This document shows positions 9,951 through 19,057 of a stretch of DNA of 64,000 nt, in pieces (position 1 is the stretch's first letter; each line of letters opens with the position of its first letter). Origin of the DNA: Angomonas ambiguus (taxonomy: Eukaryota > Euglenozoa > Kinetoplastea > Trypanosomatida > Trypanosomatidae); assembly GCA_019695575.1 (NCBI GenBank), contig JADNSB010000016.1:62001-126000 (forward strand), given 5' to 3'. Made by a program: the position numbers and the translations under genes. The notes beneath the pieces are model-generated. The model saw only the letters and a list, made by a program, of their open reading frames with translations. It ran no database searches and was not told where the DNA came from.

Positions 9951-10329
9951 GAATGTTGTTTTAGTATAGTTAGTTTAGCAGTAGAAGAGAAAAAGAGAGT
10001 GTGAGCTGGAAGGGTGTGAGAATGAACCGGCCTTCTTCTTTTTTTTATTTCTCATTCGTAGTAGTGACGTTGTATAATGATAGCACTTCATGATAGTACC
10101 CCTAAAGTCAAAACATAAATATAGTTTATTATATGGTTTCAATTTGTAAAGACTTTGTGCTTCTTTTCTTTCGTTTTGTTGACAAATATGAATCAACTAT
10201 TTTTTTTCCCCCTTCTTCTTTTCATTTTTTTTTTATTATAATTGAACCCCCACATAAAATAAAATAAAATAAATATCTAAAAAAAAGAAATTAGTAGTTA
10301 ACTCGCATAGTCATTTTTACAGTGGTGAA
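9951..10329 (+). other. A/T-rich spacer
   Basis: T-runs near 10035-10045 and 10200-10240 are followed by AAAATAAAATAAAATAAAT just before the next gene. Nothing else recognisable. Confidence 0.5.
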
Positions 10330-13300
10330 ATGAATGGAACTAGAGGCGGGACCGCTCGTTACTCTAGATTTCTCTATCGGAGGGAGAGACCCGCCCCCCT
10401 CTGCCCCCTCCCTTCCCACCGCCCTATTTCGTTTCTCAGTGCTCCAGGGAAAGGGATGACGAGCCGCCGCCGTAGTCAATCCAAACCAACCCCACTGGTG
10501 AGCGCCTCTCCCTTAGATCACCAGTGTGATGTACTGGACCTACTAGGAGTGACCCAAGAGGCCAATCGAGTGTTTTACCGCCCTCCCGTAGCGTCGGCTC
10601 CCTTCTTGTTGGTCGAGTTTCTGTTCGATAGGGTGTACTTGGAGACGAAGGCGCGGTACGAGTTCCATGGAGCGGCGCGGTTGGCGGTAGAGATGTATCA
10701 GGTTTACAAATCCCACCGAGCGGAAGAAGCGACGGCCGCCGATGACAGTGGAGTGGACTATGCACTACGTCGCTCTCTTGTTCTCTCCGGGTTGGATCAA
10801 GGCGTCTTTCCGCAGTTTCCTCACAGTCGCCTATTCAATCTCCATTCCATCGCCAAGGCACTGCGGGTCTTTGCAGAGGATGAAAATGTCTCGGTCCAAT
10901 CCGTCTCTCTCTTGACCAATGTTCTCGCGCAACAGTTTTGGTTCCAAACCCGCGAATCGCTCTCCGACACTGCCAAGTCCTTTACCGCACTCCTCACCCC
11001 AATTATGAAAACGTGTTGTGCTTTTCATCTTGGTAGTATTGCGAAAGGACTTTGCTCGAATACGGAAGAGCATTTCGGCACGAGTGAGCGGCAGGAGGAG
11101 TGGCATCCCTCGGTTGAAATGGGGACCATTGAACTGTATCTCAACCAGGTATTATTGGTGCTCACCAAGAGGCGAACAAAGGGATCTAACGAGGAGGCAC
11201 TACTCGCACTGGACCACCTCTTGTACGGTCTGTGGTACCGAGTACCCACCGATTATTGGGGTCGTGCCAGTGAGGCGGAGAGGGAGAGTATCGTTACCCT
11301 CAGCTTCAAGTGCTCCAAGCCGTGCCCGTGCGAAGTCACATGTCCCCTCTTTCGTTACTACGACTCGCTAGGAGCGATCAGTCCTTCTAATCAGGTTCGT
11401 TTTCTGTCGCACTGCAGCTTGAAAGTCACCGATATTCATCAACGGGGGCTCTCGAGTGAAGAAAGCGTACGAGACACCATTCTTGGCTGCTGGTCCACCG
11501 TCGTCTCTCTCGCCAGAAGGAACCTCGCGGGGGTAGAGGACGGTTTGGTGAACGGGTGTGCACTTTTAGTGGCGTTTGGTCGGTACCAGGAGGTGACGGA
11601 TCTCTACAGGGAGTTCAACCGCCTCCGGGAAACCCCGTACTCGGTGATGGCAAGAGTAGAGCTTCAAGACGTAGGGGAATCGATTCAGGCTCTTTCAAGA
11701 CTTTCCTTGGTTCGTCCAGACGGGTGGTTGAGACTGCCGCCACAGGTACTGTCCGTGATGCACTCCGTAGGCCGTTTAGTAGGACGGTGCGGGGAGGAGA
11801 AGTCTATTGAACGCTTCTACACGACTGTTGTACAGTTTCGAAATCCGGTTCTGCTCGTCAGCTCCTTAATGGAATCTCTTCTCGCCGGTGTTTGCGATCG
11901 GATGGAGGAAATTGGAAAGCAAATCAAGTTTACAAGTGACATCAACCCGAAGCGGGTGGTGGAGCAAGTAGTGCCCTTCTTCCGCCAGGCTTTGCTGTTT
12001 ATCGGGGATGATATCAACACCGATTCCATTCTTCAAGTGCTCGAGACATCTATTCGGATACCACATGTAGCGGTGACCCTCACCTCCGCCATTATGTGGA
12101 GCCTTCAGCGTTCCTCTAGTGGATCCCTTCAAGAGTTATTCCTGCGCGTGGATAAGTCCACCCATAATCTTCCCTTTCTCTACTACTTTGCCTTGTGCTA
12201 TGCCAGAGATACTGGTCAACCAGGGGTGATGGAAGGGTTGACCTCTGCTTGGCAGATTGATGGGATACCTATTCTTCACCGCGAAGCACACCTCTCCCCA
12301 CCGTACCGAATGTGGCAGTGCACCTCTTGTGGTCGCTTAAACAGTGATCGATTTAACTACTGTCTGTGTACGGCTCTACGGAGTGGTTTTGTGGTCTGCT
12401 CCAACTGTCAGTACGCCCAAAACGAACGCGCTCCCGTGTGCCGCTGTTGTGGCTCGTCGGTTACCTCCACCACCTCCAGTGCGGCGACGGTGCGTGTGGC
12501 GTGGCAGTGCGGCCAGTGTCGTTCTCGGAATCCTGCTCGACAGGCGTTGCTCTGCTGCCACTGTAGTGCCACCACCGGCCCCGTGTTTAACGCCGTCGCC
12601 CACTCCGGCTCCACCCCCTTCTGCTCCTGCGATGGGAACACGGAGTACGCCAGCGTGGTGGGGTACTGCGGGAACTGCCACCAGTTCAAAACCGAGTACG
12701 GAAGGAGAAACAGCAGTGTCTGGCGGTGTACAGGGTGTCAAACGCTTCGGAGCTCCCTCGAGCGGGTGTGCCCTTCCTGCTCTCAAGTGGAGTGTCTTCC
12801 ATTTTCCCTTCAGTACCCAGCCACAGCCTCACGGTACTGTTGGGGGTGCGGGGCGGTCGAGACGCAACCCTTCACGGACCATTGTTCTCAATGCGGGGAA
12901 CGGGAGCTTCATCTTTCTCCTCCCTCAGAGTCCCAAAGTGTGCCTGTCTCAATCACCAAGGACCGCGGCAATGACGCTGTCTCCACGTGCTTCTTTTGCG
13001 CTCAGTGCGGTACGCTTCAGGATGTCAAGGATGCCGGTGGTAGTGGGAAGTGCGATCAATGCGGGTCCGACTATATCGTAACAGGAAGTGATAAAGTGTC
13101 GGTTCGCCGTCGTGTGTGTGAATCTTGTGGAACACTCAACCCGGAGAGTCATCTCTCCAGTTTTTGCATCTCCTGTCTTCGTTTTCTAGCCCCGGTAAAA
13201 GAAGAAGGTTGGAGCTACCCGGTCCTAACGGCGACGTGCGAGGATTTATCCACCTACTTTGGAGTCCCTACCTCTTCCAAGGGTTTAGGGAACGACTCAA

Positions 13301-14052
13301 AAAGTGTATCCCCTCAGCCAAATTTTGAAATTGTAATCGATCTGTTGCTAAACTTAAAGAAGAAGTGGACCTCTGAAGTGGAGCTTTCTGTTTTACACCG
13401 CTCAAGAACTTCCATGATTGTATCGCTGCAAAAAGTGGTTTCCAATCTAGGTGAAATTATGAGTTACAACAAATCGGCTCGTCGGACCGTGGCGCTTGTA
13501 AAACAGATAATGGGAGTGATTGACGTGGTCTGCGGTGACAGGATAGAAGGAACGACGGACAACTGCTTCTACCACCCACGAGAGGTCTGTGAGGAGTGCC
13601 TTGGGGGCCATCCTACTGAGCTGTGTGAGTACTCTAGTGAAACGGAATGGATTTGTGAGGATTGTGGAACCGCCAACACCAACGAAGATGTCTGTCGCTA
13701 CGTCTGTTCCCGCTGTCTCGCACTGAGACAGGTTGTACAGGACCAACTGGCCTCAGAGTGCTGGGAGTGTGGAAAGTGCGGTAGGGCGAATGTGGAATTT
13801 GAAACGTATTGCATTCATTGCGGCGTGGATCGTGAAATTTCAAAGTCGGCTGCCGCGGAATGGACCAAAGTGAAGCAGGAGCAAGGCATTGTATGTACCA
13901 CGGACGAGGCGGTGATCCCCTTTACCCCGCGGTGTGCTCCACCTGTAGACTCGTCTACCTCGAGGCGAGGTGTCCGCTCTGCACAAACCACGTCCCTGAG
14001 AAGGCAGAGTCGGAGGGGGTGGTGTGTTATGTGTGCTCGAAATTCGCTCTGA
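10330..14052 (+). CDS. Large RanBP2-type zinc-finger protein, probably mitochondrial
   Basis: 1240 residues from the ATG at 10330. The N-terminus (MNGTRGGTARYSRFLYRRER) is Arg-rich and lacks acidic residues, as in a mitochondrial presequence. Residues ~50-650 are helical without a clear family, possibly repeat-like. From about residue 660 to 1175 there are ten or more paired CxxC zinc ribbons. Several fit the RanBP2 pattern W-x-C-x2-C-x3-N-x6-C-x2-C, for example WECGKCGRANVEFETYCIHC. RanBP2 fingers bind single-stranded RNA or ubiquitin, and a role in mitochondrial RNA processing or ribosome assembly is inferred. The last ~50 residues are probably not native, because an overlapping frame continues the zinc-ribbon pattern (see the next entry). 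Confidence 0.75.
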   Translation: MNGTRGGTARYSRFLYRRERPAPLCPLPSHRPISFLSAPGKGMTSRRRSQSKPTPLVSASPLDHQCDVLDLLGVTQEANRVFYRPPVASAPFLLVEFLFDRVYLETKARYEFHGAARLAVEMYQVYKSHRAEEATAADDSGVDYALRRSLVLSGLDQGVFPQFPHSRLFNLHSIAKALRVFAEDENVSVQSVSLLTNVLAQQFWFQTRESLSDTAKSFTALLTPIMKTCCAFHLGSIAKGLCSNTEEHFGTSERQEEWHPSVEMGTIELYLNQVLLVLTKRRTKGSNEEALLALDHLLYGLWYRVPTDYWGRASEAERESIVTLSFKCSKPCPCEVTCPLFRYYDSLGAISPSNQVRFLSHCSLKVTDIHQRGLSSEESVRDTILGCWSTVVSLARRNLAGVEDGLVNGCALLVAFGRYQEVTDLYREFNRLRETPYSVMARVELQDVGESIQALSRLSLVRPDGWLRLPPQVLSVMHSVGRLVGRCGEEKSIERFYTTVVQFRNPVLLVSSLMESLLAGVCDRMEEIGKQIKFTSDINPKRVVEQVVPFFRQALLFIGDDINTDSILQVLETSIRIPHVAVTLTSAIMWSLQRSSSGSLQELFLRVDKSTHNLPFLYYFALCYARDTGQPGVMEGLTSAWQIDGIPILHREAHLSPPYRMWQCTSCGRLNSDRFNYCLCTALRSGFVVCSNCQYAQNERAPVCRCCGSSVTSTTSSAATVRVAWQCGQCRSRNPARQALLCCHCSATTGPVFNAVAHSGSTPFCSCDGNTEYASVVGYCGNCHQFKTEYGRRNSSVWRCTGCQTLRSSLERVCPSCSQVECLPFSLQYPATASRYCWGCGAVETQPFTDHCSQCGERELHLSPPSESQSVPVSITKDRGNDAVSTCFFCAQCGTLQDVKDAGGSGKCDQCGSDYIVTGSDKVSVRRRVCESCGTLNPESHLSSFCISCLRFLAPVKEEGWSYPVLTATCEDLSTYFGVPTSSKGLGNDSKSVSPQPNFEIVIDLLLNLKKKWTSEVELSVLHRSRTSMIVSLQKVVSNLGEIMSYNKSARRTVALVKQIMGVIDVVCGDRIEGTTDNCFYHPREVCEECLGGHPTELCEYSSETEWICEDCGTANTNEDVCRYVCSRCLALRQVVQDQLASECWECGKCGRANVEFETYCIHCGVDREISKSAAAEWTKVKQEQGIVCTTDEAVIPFTPRCAPPVDSSTSRRGVRSAQTTSLRRQSRRGWCVMCARNSL

Positions 14053-14198
14053 TTCAGCCGGCCGGTAGTACAAGTGTGAGCGATCGTGTGTACGTTGACG
14101 AACTGTTACTCAGTAAAGTGGACATCAAGGAAGGAAAGCTAGTGCGGTATAGGGCGAGACACAATCGTCGTGGTATGCAAGCGATGCACATCCATTAA
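13860..14198 (+). CDS. Probable true C-terminus of the zinc-finger protein, in shifted frame
   Basis: This frame overlaps the end of the preceding gene. Beyond ~13915 it encodes two more CxxC units (AVCSTC ... ARCPLC, then VVCYVC) and a sensible tail ending at a TAA at 14196-14198. In the same stretch the upstream frame turns into low-quality Ser/Arg sequence with irregular Cys. The simplest reading is one gene from 10330 to 14198 with a frame change between about 13890 and 13960. This could be an indel in the sequence or assembly, a genuine mutation, or programmed frameshifting. No classical heptanucleotide slip site in the right phase was found by eye. Confidence 0.55.
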   Translation: MDQSEAGARHCMYHGRGGDPLYPAVCSTCRLVYLEARCPLCTNHVPEKAESEGVVCYVCSKFALIQPAGSTSVSDRVYVDELLLSKVDIKEGKLVRYRARHNRRGMQAMHIH

Positions 14199-14552
14199 GT
14201 CACTAAAAGCAACAATAAAAAAAAAAGGTAATGTCGGAGGCCCTGATATGGAATCAAAACAGCTAGAGCATTTCAGGAGGAGCTGGAAGGCGTTAAATTT
14301 ACGCATCACCTCACTTGGTAATGGACACATTGTAATACTAACCTTTTGTATTATTTTTTCTCGTTTTTTTTTTCTATTTTCTACTCTTCTGTTTCAAATC
14401 ACTAAGCGAACTGCGTCTCCACAATGATTCCATCACTACCTTCCTCTCCAACTCTTTTTTCATTTCTATTTTTAAGGATTTTTCTTTGATGATCTTTTAC
14501 CCCCAATAGTACTGTGCTGACGGACCTTTTTTTGGAACCGACGCACCACAGT
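14199..14552 (+). other. Spacer upstream of the tRNA gene
   Basis: This holds the probable 3' UTR of the zinc-finger gene, with a short A-run at 14214-14226 and T-rich stretches at 14345-14395 and 14455-14485. No protein-like frame was seen. Confidence 0.5.
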
Positions 14553-14640
14553 GCCGCGATGAGCTCCGCTGGTGCGGGGTGCGGGCTTCAAACCCGTAGG
14601 AGAGTTGCACTCTCAGCCGTTCGATTCGGCCTTCGTGGCG
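14553..14640 (+). tRNA. tRNA-Sec: Selenocysteine tRNA, anticodon UCA
   Basis: An 88-nt cloverleaf with every feature of eukaryotic tRNA-Sec. The acceptor strands 14553-14561 and 14631-14639 pair over nine positions, including one G-U and one U-U. The D stem is long (six pairs, 14564-14569 with 14574-14579) with a four-base TGGT loop. The anticodon stem has six pairs around the loop CTTCAAA, giving TCA at 14588-14590. The long variable arm is GAGAG/CTCTC (14600-14604 with 14610-14614). The T arm has only four pairs (GCCG 14616-14619 with CGGC 14627-14630) around TTCGATT. G14640 is the discriminator. It decodes in-frame UGA in selenoprotein mRNAs. A T-run follows at about 14669. It lies inside a protein-coding unit, consistent with the RNA polymerase II transcription reported for T. 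brucei tRNA-Sec. Confidence 0.95.
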
Positions 14641-14826
14641 TACTTCTGTATCTAACTACTCGCACTGTTTTTTTTTTTTTCTTGTTTTCCTTGGTAAGAA
14701 ATTTACTTCGACCCAATATTTTTTTTTTCCCTTTCCTCCACTATCTCTTATCGTTTTATTTATTTCCCTCAAAGCTTTCGTGAAACATAGTGTGACAGGT
14801 GTTTCTACTAGTTCCCTTTCAGCCAC

Positions 14827-16782
14827 ATGGAAGCTCCTCTGGCAGTATGGACCACCGAGTTGAGGTCCGGTAGTGATGGCTTTTATCCAGTAGAAAAGAA
14901 GACTGTACGAGTGCAGGTAACATCCTTTGTTCTCGCGGGCTTCTCGGAGATATCGAAAGAGCCAGTGACGTTTGTGCGACTCTCTGGTATTAGTAAAGTG
15001 GAAAGAATTGCAGCCAATCAATTAGTAATTTTGTCTTCGGTTGAGATGGACGCTCCGGTCCAACGCGTGACGTTACAGTTTCATAACACGGAGGGGTGTG
15101 CGTCGATTCATCAAAGCCTTCAGTCAGGGATTGTCACTAGGGTAGCCAACACTATTACCTCGAGGGAAAGGGATTCTTTCCAGATCAACGCCACGGACAA
15201 TAGTATCCACCCTCACCAACTCTTGGCGAGGTCTCCCACTCCTGCCATTTCACAGGCGGTGCTTCCTTCCCCCTCCTTGATCCGGCGAACCGGTCCTTCG
15301 ATTCCTGCACCCCCTATAGAAGTGGAAATGAAGGAGAACACTCGTCAGTATCCGGCCTACGCCCCTCGGTCGATGGCGGGTCCCTCACAGTCCTTCGCCA
15401 CCCCGACACGCCCAGTCATGAAGTCGCCTCCTCGCCGGCCGTACGCCTCGTCTCCCATTTTAGCCCCTTCGTTCGACGTGGAAGAAGAACAACCACCACA
15501 ACGACCCACTGTCCCAAGGAACAGTACCCCACCCCAACCAACGAGAAGGACCCCAATTAAAATTCCGACCCCCACCGCTCCTAAAGATTCGTCAGACCTG
15601 TTGGAGCAAATGATCACAAGCGGGTCTGGAGTAACCGCCTCCTCCTCCTCGGACACTCCCAACCCTTTCCACCGTTTTCAGCAAGAGAGGGAGGAAAAGA
15701 AGGCATCCACCACCCCTCCTCGCTATTCCCGATACGACAGGCCAGCTAAGTCTGCCGATGCATTGCCTTCATGGAGGGGTCTCTCCTCGTTGCGTAGTGG
15801 CGGTTATGTGTCCCGTTTCGCAAGCCCTCAAAGGGAAGGTCACATCCCATTCCACAGCTCCCTCAATGATTTTTCGTGGAAAAGCAGAAAACCCTCTTTA
15901 CAGTTAAAGTACCGGAGCACTTCGCCTCTCTCTTCTTTCTACACCCCTGGTAGGTGGCGGGATTGGTCGTTTAACACGAGTGCGACCCCGTCATTGTGGT
16001 GGAATAGCAAGCCCGAAAACGACGATGGGAAGAAGGACAATAGTCCGAACGAAAAAGGTAGAAGGCGGCGAAGAGGTTCAAAAAAACATCAATCCACCCC
16101 TCCACAAGAAGCAAAGGAGGAGGAGGAAAAGGAGGGGAAGAAAAAGGAAGAAGAAAGTAAAAGTGTGGAAAAGGACGAGGAGAAAAAGAGTGAAACAGCC
16201 CCCTTGCAGCGAATGAGCACCGACTCTTCCTTAGAGGGTAGCCAGCACTCCTTGGCCAACACTGCCCAGGTGGACGTGGAAGGCGTTCAACAGCTCTACG
16301 TCCCACAGGTGGTGGTCAAACACAACATCAGAGGGGTGAAGCATCCGAAAGAAGTGTATATTTTTGTTACCCTGGATAAGCAGCACATTGTGGCGGTCAA
16401 GGTGAAAGATTACCTCGAGGCCTTGGAAACCTCCGGTATGCTGAGGCGGTACAGGGTGCAGCGACGAGCGGTAGGGGACTACGCCGGGGAACAGGGTATT
16501 CCACTGGTGGGGGTGCGGGACGTCAAAAAAGCACAGGCCTTTTTTAAAGGTAAATGTCGAGCTCTTGCCATGAATTTAATTGTACGGGTGACACTAGGGA
16601 CAGAGGAGTTGTACGTGGAGCAGGACGCGGTGCTGTGTCGCCGTCCTCGCTTTACGGATCGTTCGAGACTAGTGTGCATCCTCACTTCGACTCATGGATT
16701 CTTTTTAGAGTTTAGTGGATACGAAAAGGCAACCCGTTACGCGGATGCGTTGAACGAAGAGCTGGACCGTTTAACGTTTTAG
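14827..16782 (+). CDS. Pro/Ser-rich protein with folded ends, function unknown
   Basis: 651 residues. Residues 1-~115 look like a compact beta-rich domain (VRVQVTSFVLAGFSEI ... VTLQFHNTEGCASIHQSLQSG), which could be PH-like. Residues ~125-460 are disordered: Pro/Ser/Thr-rich, then a Lys/Glu block (residues ~395-455). Residues ~480-650 form a second ordered region with alternating beta strands (KEVYIFVTLDKQHIVAVKV ... LVCILTSTHGFFLEFSGYE) and a closing helix, again possibly PH-like. No family was recognised. A phosphoinositide- or cytoskeleton-linked adaptor would suit the build, but that is inference. Confidence 0.7.
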   Translation: MEAPLAVWTTELRSGSDGFYPVEKKTVRVQVTSFVLAGFSEISKEPVTFVRLSGISKVERIAANQLVILSSVEMDAPVQRVTLQFHNTEGCASIHQSLQSGIVTRVANTITSRERDSFQINATDNSIHPHQLLARSPTPAISQAVLPSPSLIRRTGPSIPAPPIEVEMKENTRQYPAYAPRSMAGPSQSFATPTRPVMKSPPRRPYASSPILAPSFDVEEEQPPQRPTVPRNSTPPQPTRRTPIKIPTPTAPKDSSDLLEQMITSGSGVTASSSSDTPNPFHRFQQEREEKKASTTPPRYSRYDRPAKSADALPSWRGLSSLRSGGYVSRFASPQREGHIPFHSSLNDFSWKSRKPSLQLKYRSTSPLSSFYTPGRWRDWSFNTSATPSLWWNSKPENDDGKKDNSPNEKGRRRRRGSKKHQSTPPQEAKEEEEKEGKKKEEESKSVEKDEEKKSETAPLQRMSTDSSLEGSQHSLANTAQVDVEGVQQLYVPQVVVKHNIRGVKHPKEVYIFVTLDKQHIVAVKVKDYLEALETSGMLRRYRVQRRAVGDYAGEQGIPLVGVRDVKKAQAFFKGKCRALAMNLIVRVTLGTEELYVEQDAVLCRRPRFTDRSRLVCILTSTHGFFLEFSGYEKATRYADALNEELDRLTF

Positions 16783-17117
16783 ATTGTATTCTATTTTTTT
16801 TATTATTATTATTATTATTATTACTTTACCCTTTTCTATCTGTAACAACACGTGTATCATTATACCTTATCTTTTTTTGTCAACTTATTCGCTAATACTT
16901 GTATACTTTTTTTTTTTCTTCATCTGGAGTTTGTTTTTCATTGTTTGGCATGCTCCCTCACGGGATGGTCTTTGATGTTTCAGGTTTCCAACTCTTGTAC
17001 ATTCTTTACTCTGTTTCACTCCACGGTTCCCGTTCTCTTTTTCAATTAATTTTTTTTTTAAATCCTTTTAGGCTACTATTTTTTTTCTTGTTTTGTTTTG
17101 GAGGGAGTCGGAGAGGC
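16783..17117 (+). other. T-rich spacer with (ATT)n array
   Basis: An (ATT)n array occupies about 16800-16822, and T-runs at 16907-16918 and 17048-17090 precede the next ATG. The open frame through this T-rich DNA encodes only Phe/Leu-rich sequence and is taken as untranslated leader. Confidence 0.55.
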
Positions 17118-17657
17118 ATGCAAAACGGCAATAGAGACTACACCATAGCAAAGCTACTCCGAGAGAATGACTTGAGCTGGAAGGAAAATAGTGGGGAGTT
17201 TTCCTCTCTCTCTCGTATGAAGAAAGAGATTGAAAGTTTCCTCCAGCTAGCCCCCAATACCCCTGCTCAATGTGTAGAGGTCGCCGACAATAACGAGTCC
17301 GTGGAGGGGCCCATCCCGAGCAGTGATCTATATCTCGAAATGAATGTCGTTGCGGGGGTGCTCGAAGAAAAACCTAAAATAAAACCGAACGGCGATACGT
17401 TATTATTACCGACGGAGCAAACTAAGGAGGAGTTCCATCACCAAAAGGTGCAAGAGGCACAGGCCTTTATGAATCTTATGAATGCTTTGGACCCTCAAGG
17501 AAGTAACCGAAACGAGCAGCGAAAACTTGTAGAAGAGTGTGAGGCGCGGAGTGACGACAGTTGTAGTGTGGCAGTCATGGACGCCGATGAACTTGACCAA
17601 GAGGATAGTAGTGATGATGATAGGGCAGTGCAGCGTCGGCGCATCGAAGAGATTTAG
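17118..17657 (+). CDS. Small acidic protein, possibly NOPCHAP1-like
   Basis: 179 residues if translation starts at the ATG at 17118, which follows the T-rich leader; longer in-frame starts would translate pyrimidine tract. A helix (MKKEIESFLQLAP) precedes SDLYLEMNVVAGVLEEKP at about residues 70-90. This resembles the IQMDVALF-type strand of NOPCHAP1 (C12orf45, DUF4598), which links the R2TP chaperone to NOP58 in box C/D snoRNP assembly, and the acidic DSSDDD tail also fits. The family call rests on one short motif and overall size. Otherwise it is a hypothetical protein. Confidence 0.4.
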   Translation: MQNGNRDYTIAKLLRENDLSWKENSGEFSSLSRMKKEIESFLQLAPNTPAQCVEVADNNESVEGPIPSSDLYLEMNVVAGVLEEKPKIKPNGDTLLLPTEQTKEEFHHQKVQEAQAFMNLMNALDPQGSNRNEQRKLVEECEARSDDSCSVAVMDADELDQEDSSDDDRAVQRRRIEEI

Positions 17658-17913
17658 CACGTGTAGTACGAATTTACGGATGCGACTATTTCTTTCTTTT
17701 TTTTTCTTCTATTCGATTAATTATAACAACGGTTTAATAAATGTTTTTTTTCTTTTTTTGTTTTGTGTCTTTTTGCCCTTTCAATAAAGGTAATGTCTAT
17801 TCCGATATCACACAAAATTTCCTCATTCTTCTTTATTTTTATTTCCTCCCCCCGAAAAAAAAGTGAATTACTCTTTTAAAGATTGGTTTCTTTTTTAGAA
17901 ATACCACCACCTT

Positions 17914-17943
17914 ATCTATCTATATATATATATATATATATAC
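17914..17943 (+). repeat. (TA)n microsatellite upstream of ISCU
   Basis: A TATC/TA-dinucleotide run ends 13 bases before the ISCU start codon, so it must lie in its leader or just upstream of the trans-splice site. Likely variable in length. Confidence 0.8.
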
Positions 17944-17956
17944 TACTGACTTTGCA

Positions 17957-18490
17957 ATGAGAGCCTTTCAGACGCTTATTCGCCCTACCGCCGCCGCCGC
18001 CGCCGCGGTGTACCGCACCCCTGTGGTGCTCCCCTTTCGCTCCGTCTATAGTGAACTGGTTGAGGACCACTTCAACCGTCCGAGAAATGTAGGAAAATTA
18101 GACAAGGAGGACCCCAACGTGGGCACCGGTCTCCGTGGGGCCCCCGAGTGCGGGGATATGACTCAGATGCAGGTCAAGATCAACCCCGACACCATGGTGA
18201 TTGAAGACGTCAAGTTTAAGGCGTTTGGCTGTGGTAGTGCCATTGCGGCGTCCTCCTACGCCTCCCAGGCGATTCGAGGCAAGACCGTCGCCGATGCCCT
18301 GGAGCTCACTAACAAGCAAATCGCCCAGGAACTCTCCCTCCCGCCCGTGAAGCTGCACTGCTCCATGCTGGCGGAGGAAACGATCCACGCCGCCGTCGAG
18401 AACTACCTGTCGAAGAATCCGACCTTGAAGAGTAAAGTAACCCGAAAGAAGAAGGAAGAGACGGCAGAGGAGAAGAAGGCAACCGCGTAA
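17957..18490 (+). CDS. ISCU: ISCU iron-sulfur cluster scaffold, mitochondrial
   Basis: 177 residues. Residues 1-~28 (MRAFQTLIRPTAAAAAAVYR) form a mitochondrial presequence. The IscU domain follows, with the three ligand cysteines Cys65 (GAPECGD), Cys92 (AFGCGSA) and Cys135 (KLHCSM), the aspartate Asp67 that tunes cluster release, and LPPVK (residues 128-132), the docking site for the mitochondrial Hsp70 that transfers clusters. ISCU receives sulfur from Nfs1 and builds [2Fe-2S] clusters. A Lys/Glu-rich tail of about 25 residues extends beyond the usual end. All key residues are present, so it should be functional. Confidence 0.97.
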   Translation: MRAFQTLIRPTAAAAAAVYRTPVVLPFRSVYSELVEDHFNRPRNVGKLDKEDPNVGTGLRGAPECGDMTQMQVKINPDTMVIEDVKFKAFGCGSAIAASSYASQAIRGKTVADALELTNKQIAQELSLPPVKLHCSMLAEETIHAAVENYLSKNPTLKSKVTRKKKEETAEEKKATA

Positions 18491-19057
18491 GAAAAAAAAA
18501 AAAGAAATTCCCCGTACTGAAGATACGCCCCTTCGCTTCTCATTTTTTTTAAAACTATTATCCATTTGTTTGTGTTGTTCGGATGTACTCGCCAATGCAT
18601 ATAAATATATATACGAACGCCGCGTTTGCAACCAGATACAGTCTGTACTTTCTTTGCTTTAATCGCGTGTTTTCTCGCTTTTGCTGTTTATTTCATTCTT
18701 TCTTTATATATATCTTTTTTTTTTCCAATATTAACAAATAGGAACTCTTTTGTTCTCTTTTTTCTATTATTACAATTATTATTTTCTTAGCAACTATTCC
18801 CTGACGGAAAAAAAGAAAAAATTTCTTGCTGTTAAAAAGAAATAATTAACTATACCCTAAGCAACGAATTAACTCTGAAACTTAAATAAAAAAACTTATA
18901 ATTTACGGTTTGACTATCTTCCTGTAAAAAAAAAAGACGTATAATACGTGCTCTTCCTCCTGTCTGTTACATAATACATCCCACCTTTTATTATTATTTT
19001 GTCTTTTTTTCTTTCCCTTCTTCTTTCTTTTAAAGAAATATATATTTATATTCAACA
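18491..19057 (+). other. A/T-rich spacer
   Basis: Homopolymer runs and TATA-type tracts (18598-18612, 18705-18725) fill the spacer. A TTTTTCTTTCCCTTCTTCTTTC stretch near 19008-19030, split here only by composition, is the likely splice-acceptor pyrimidine tract for the cyclophilin gene. No RNA gene was recognised. Confidence 0.5.

Noticed and set aside
16899-17117. N-terminal extension of the small acidic protein
   Set aside because: Phe/Leu/Tyr-rich translation of a pyrimidine-rich leader; the ATG at 17118 is the better start.
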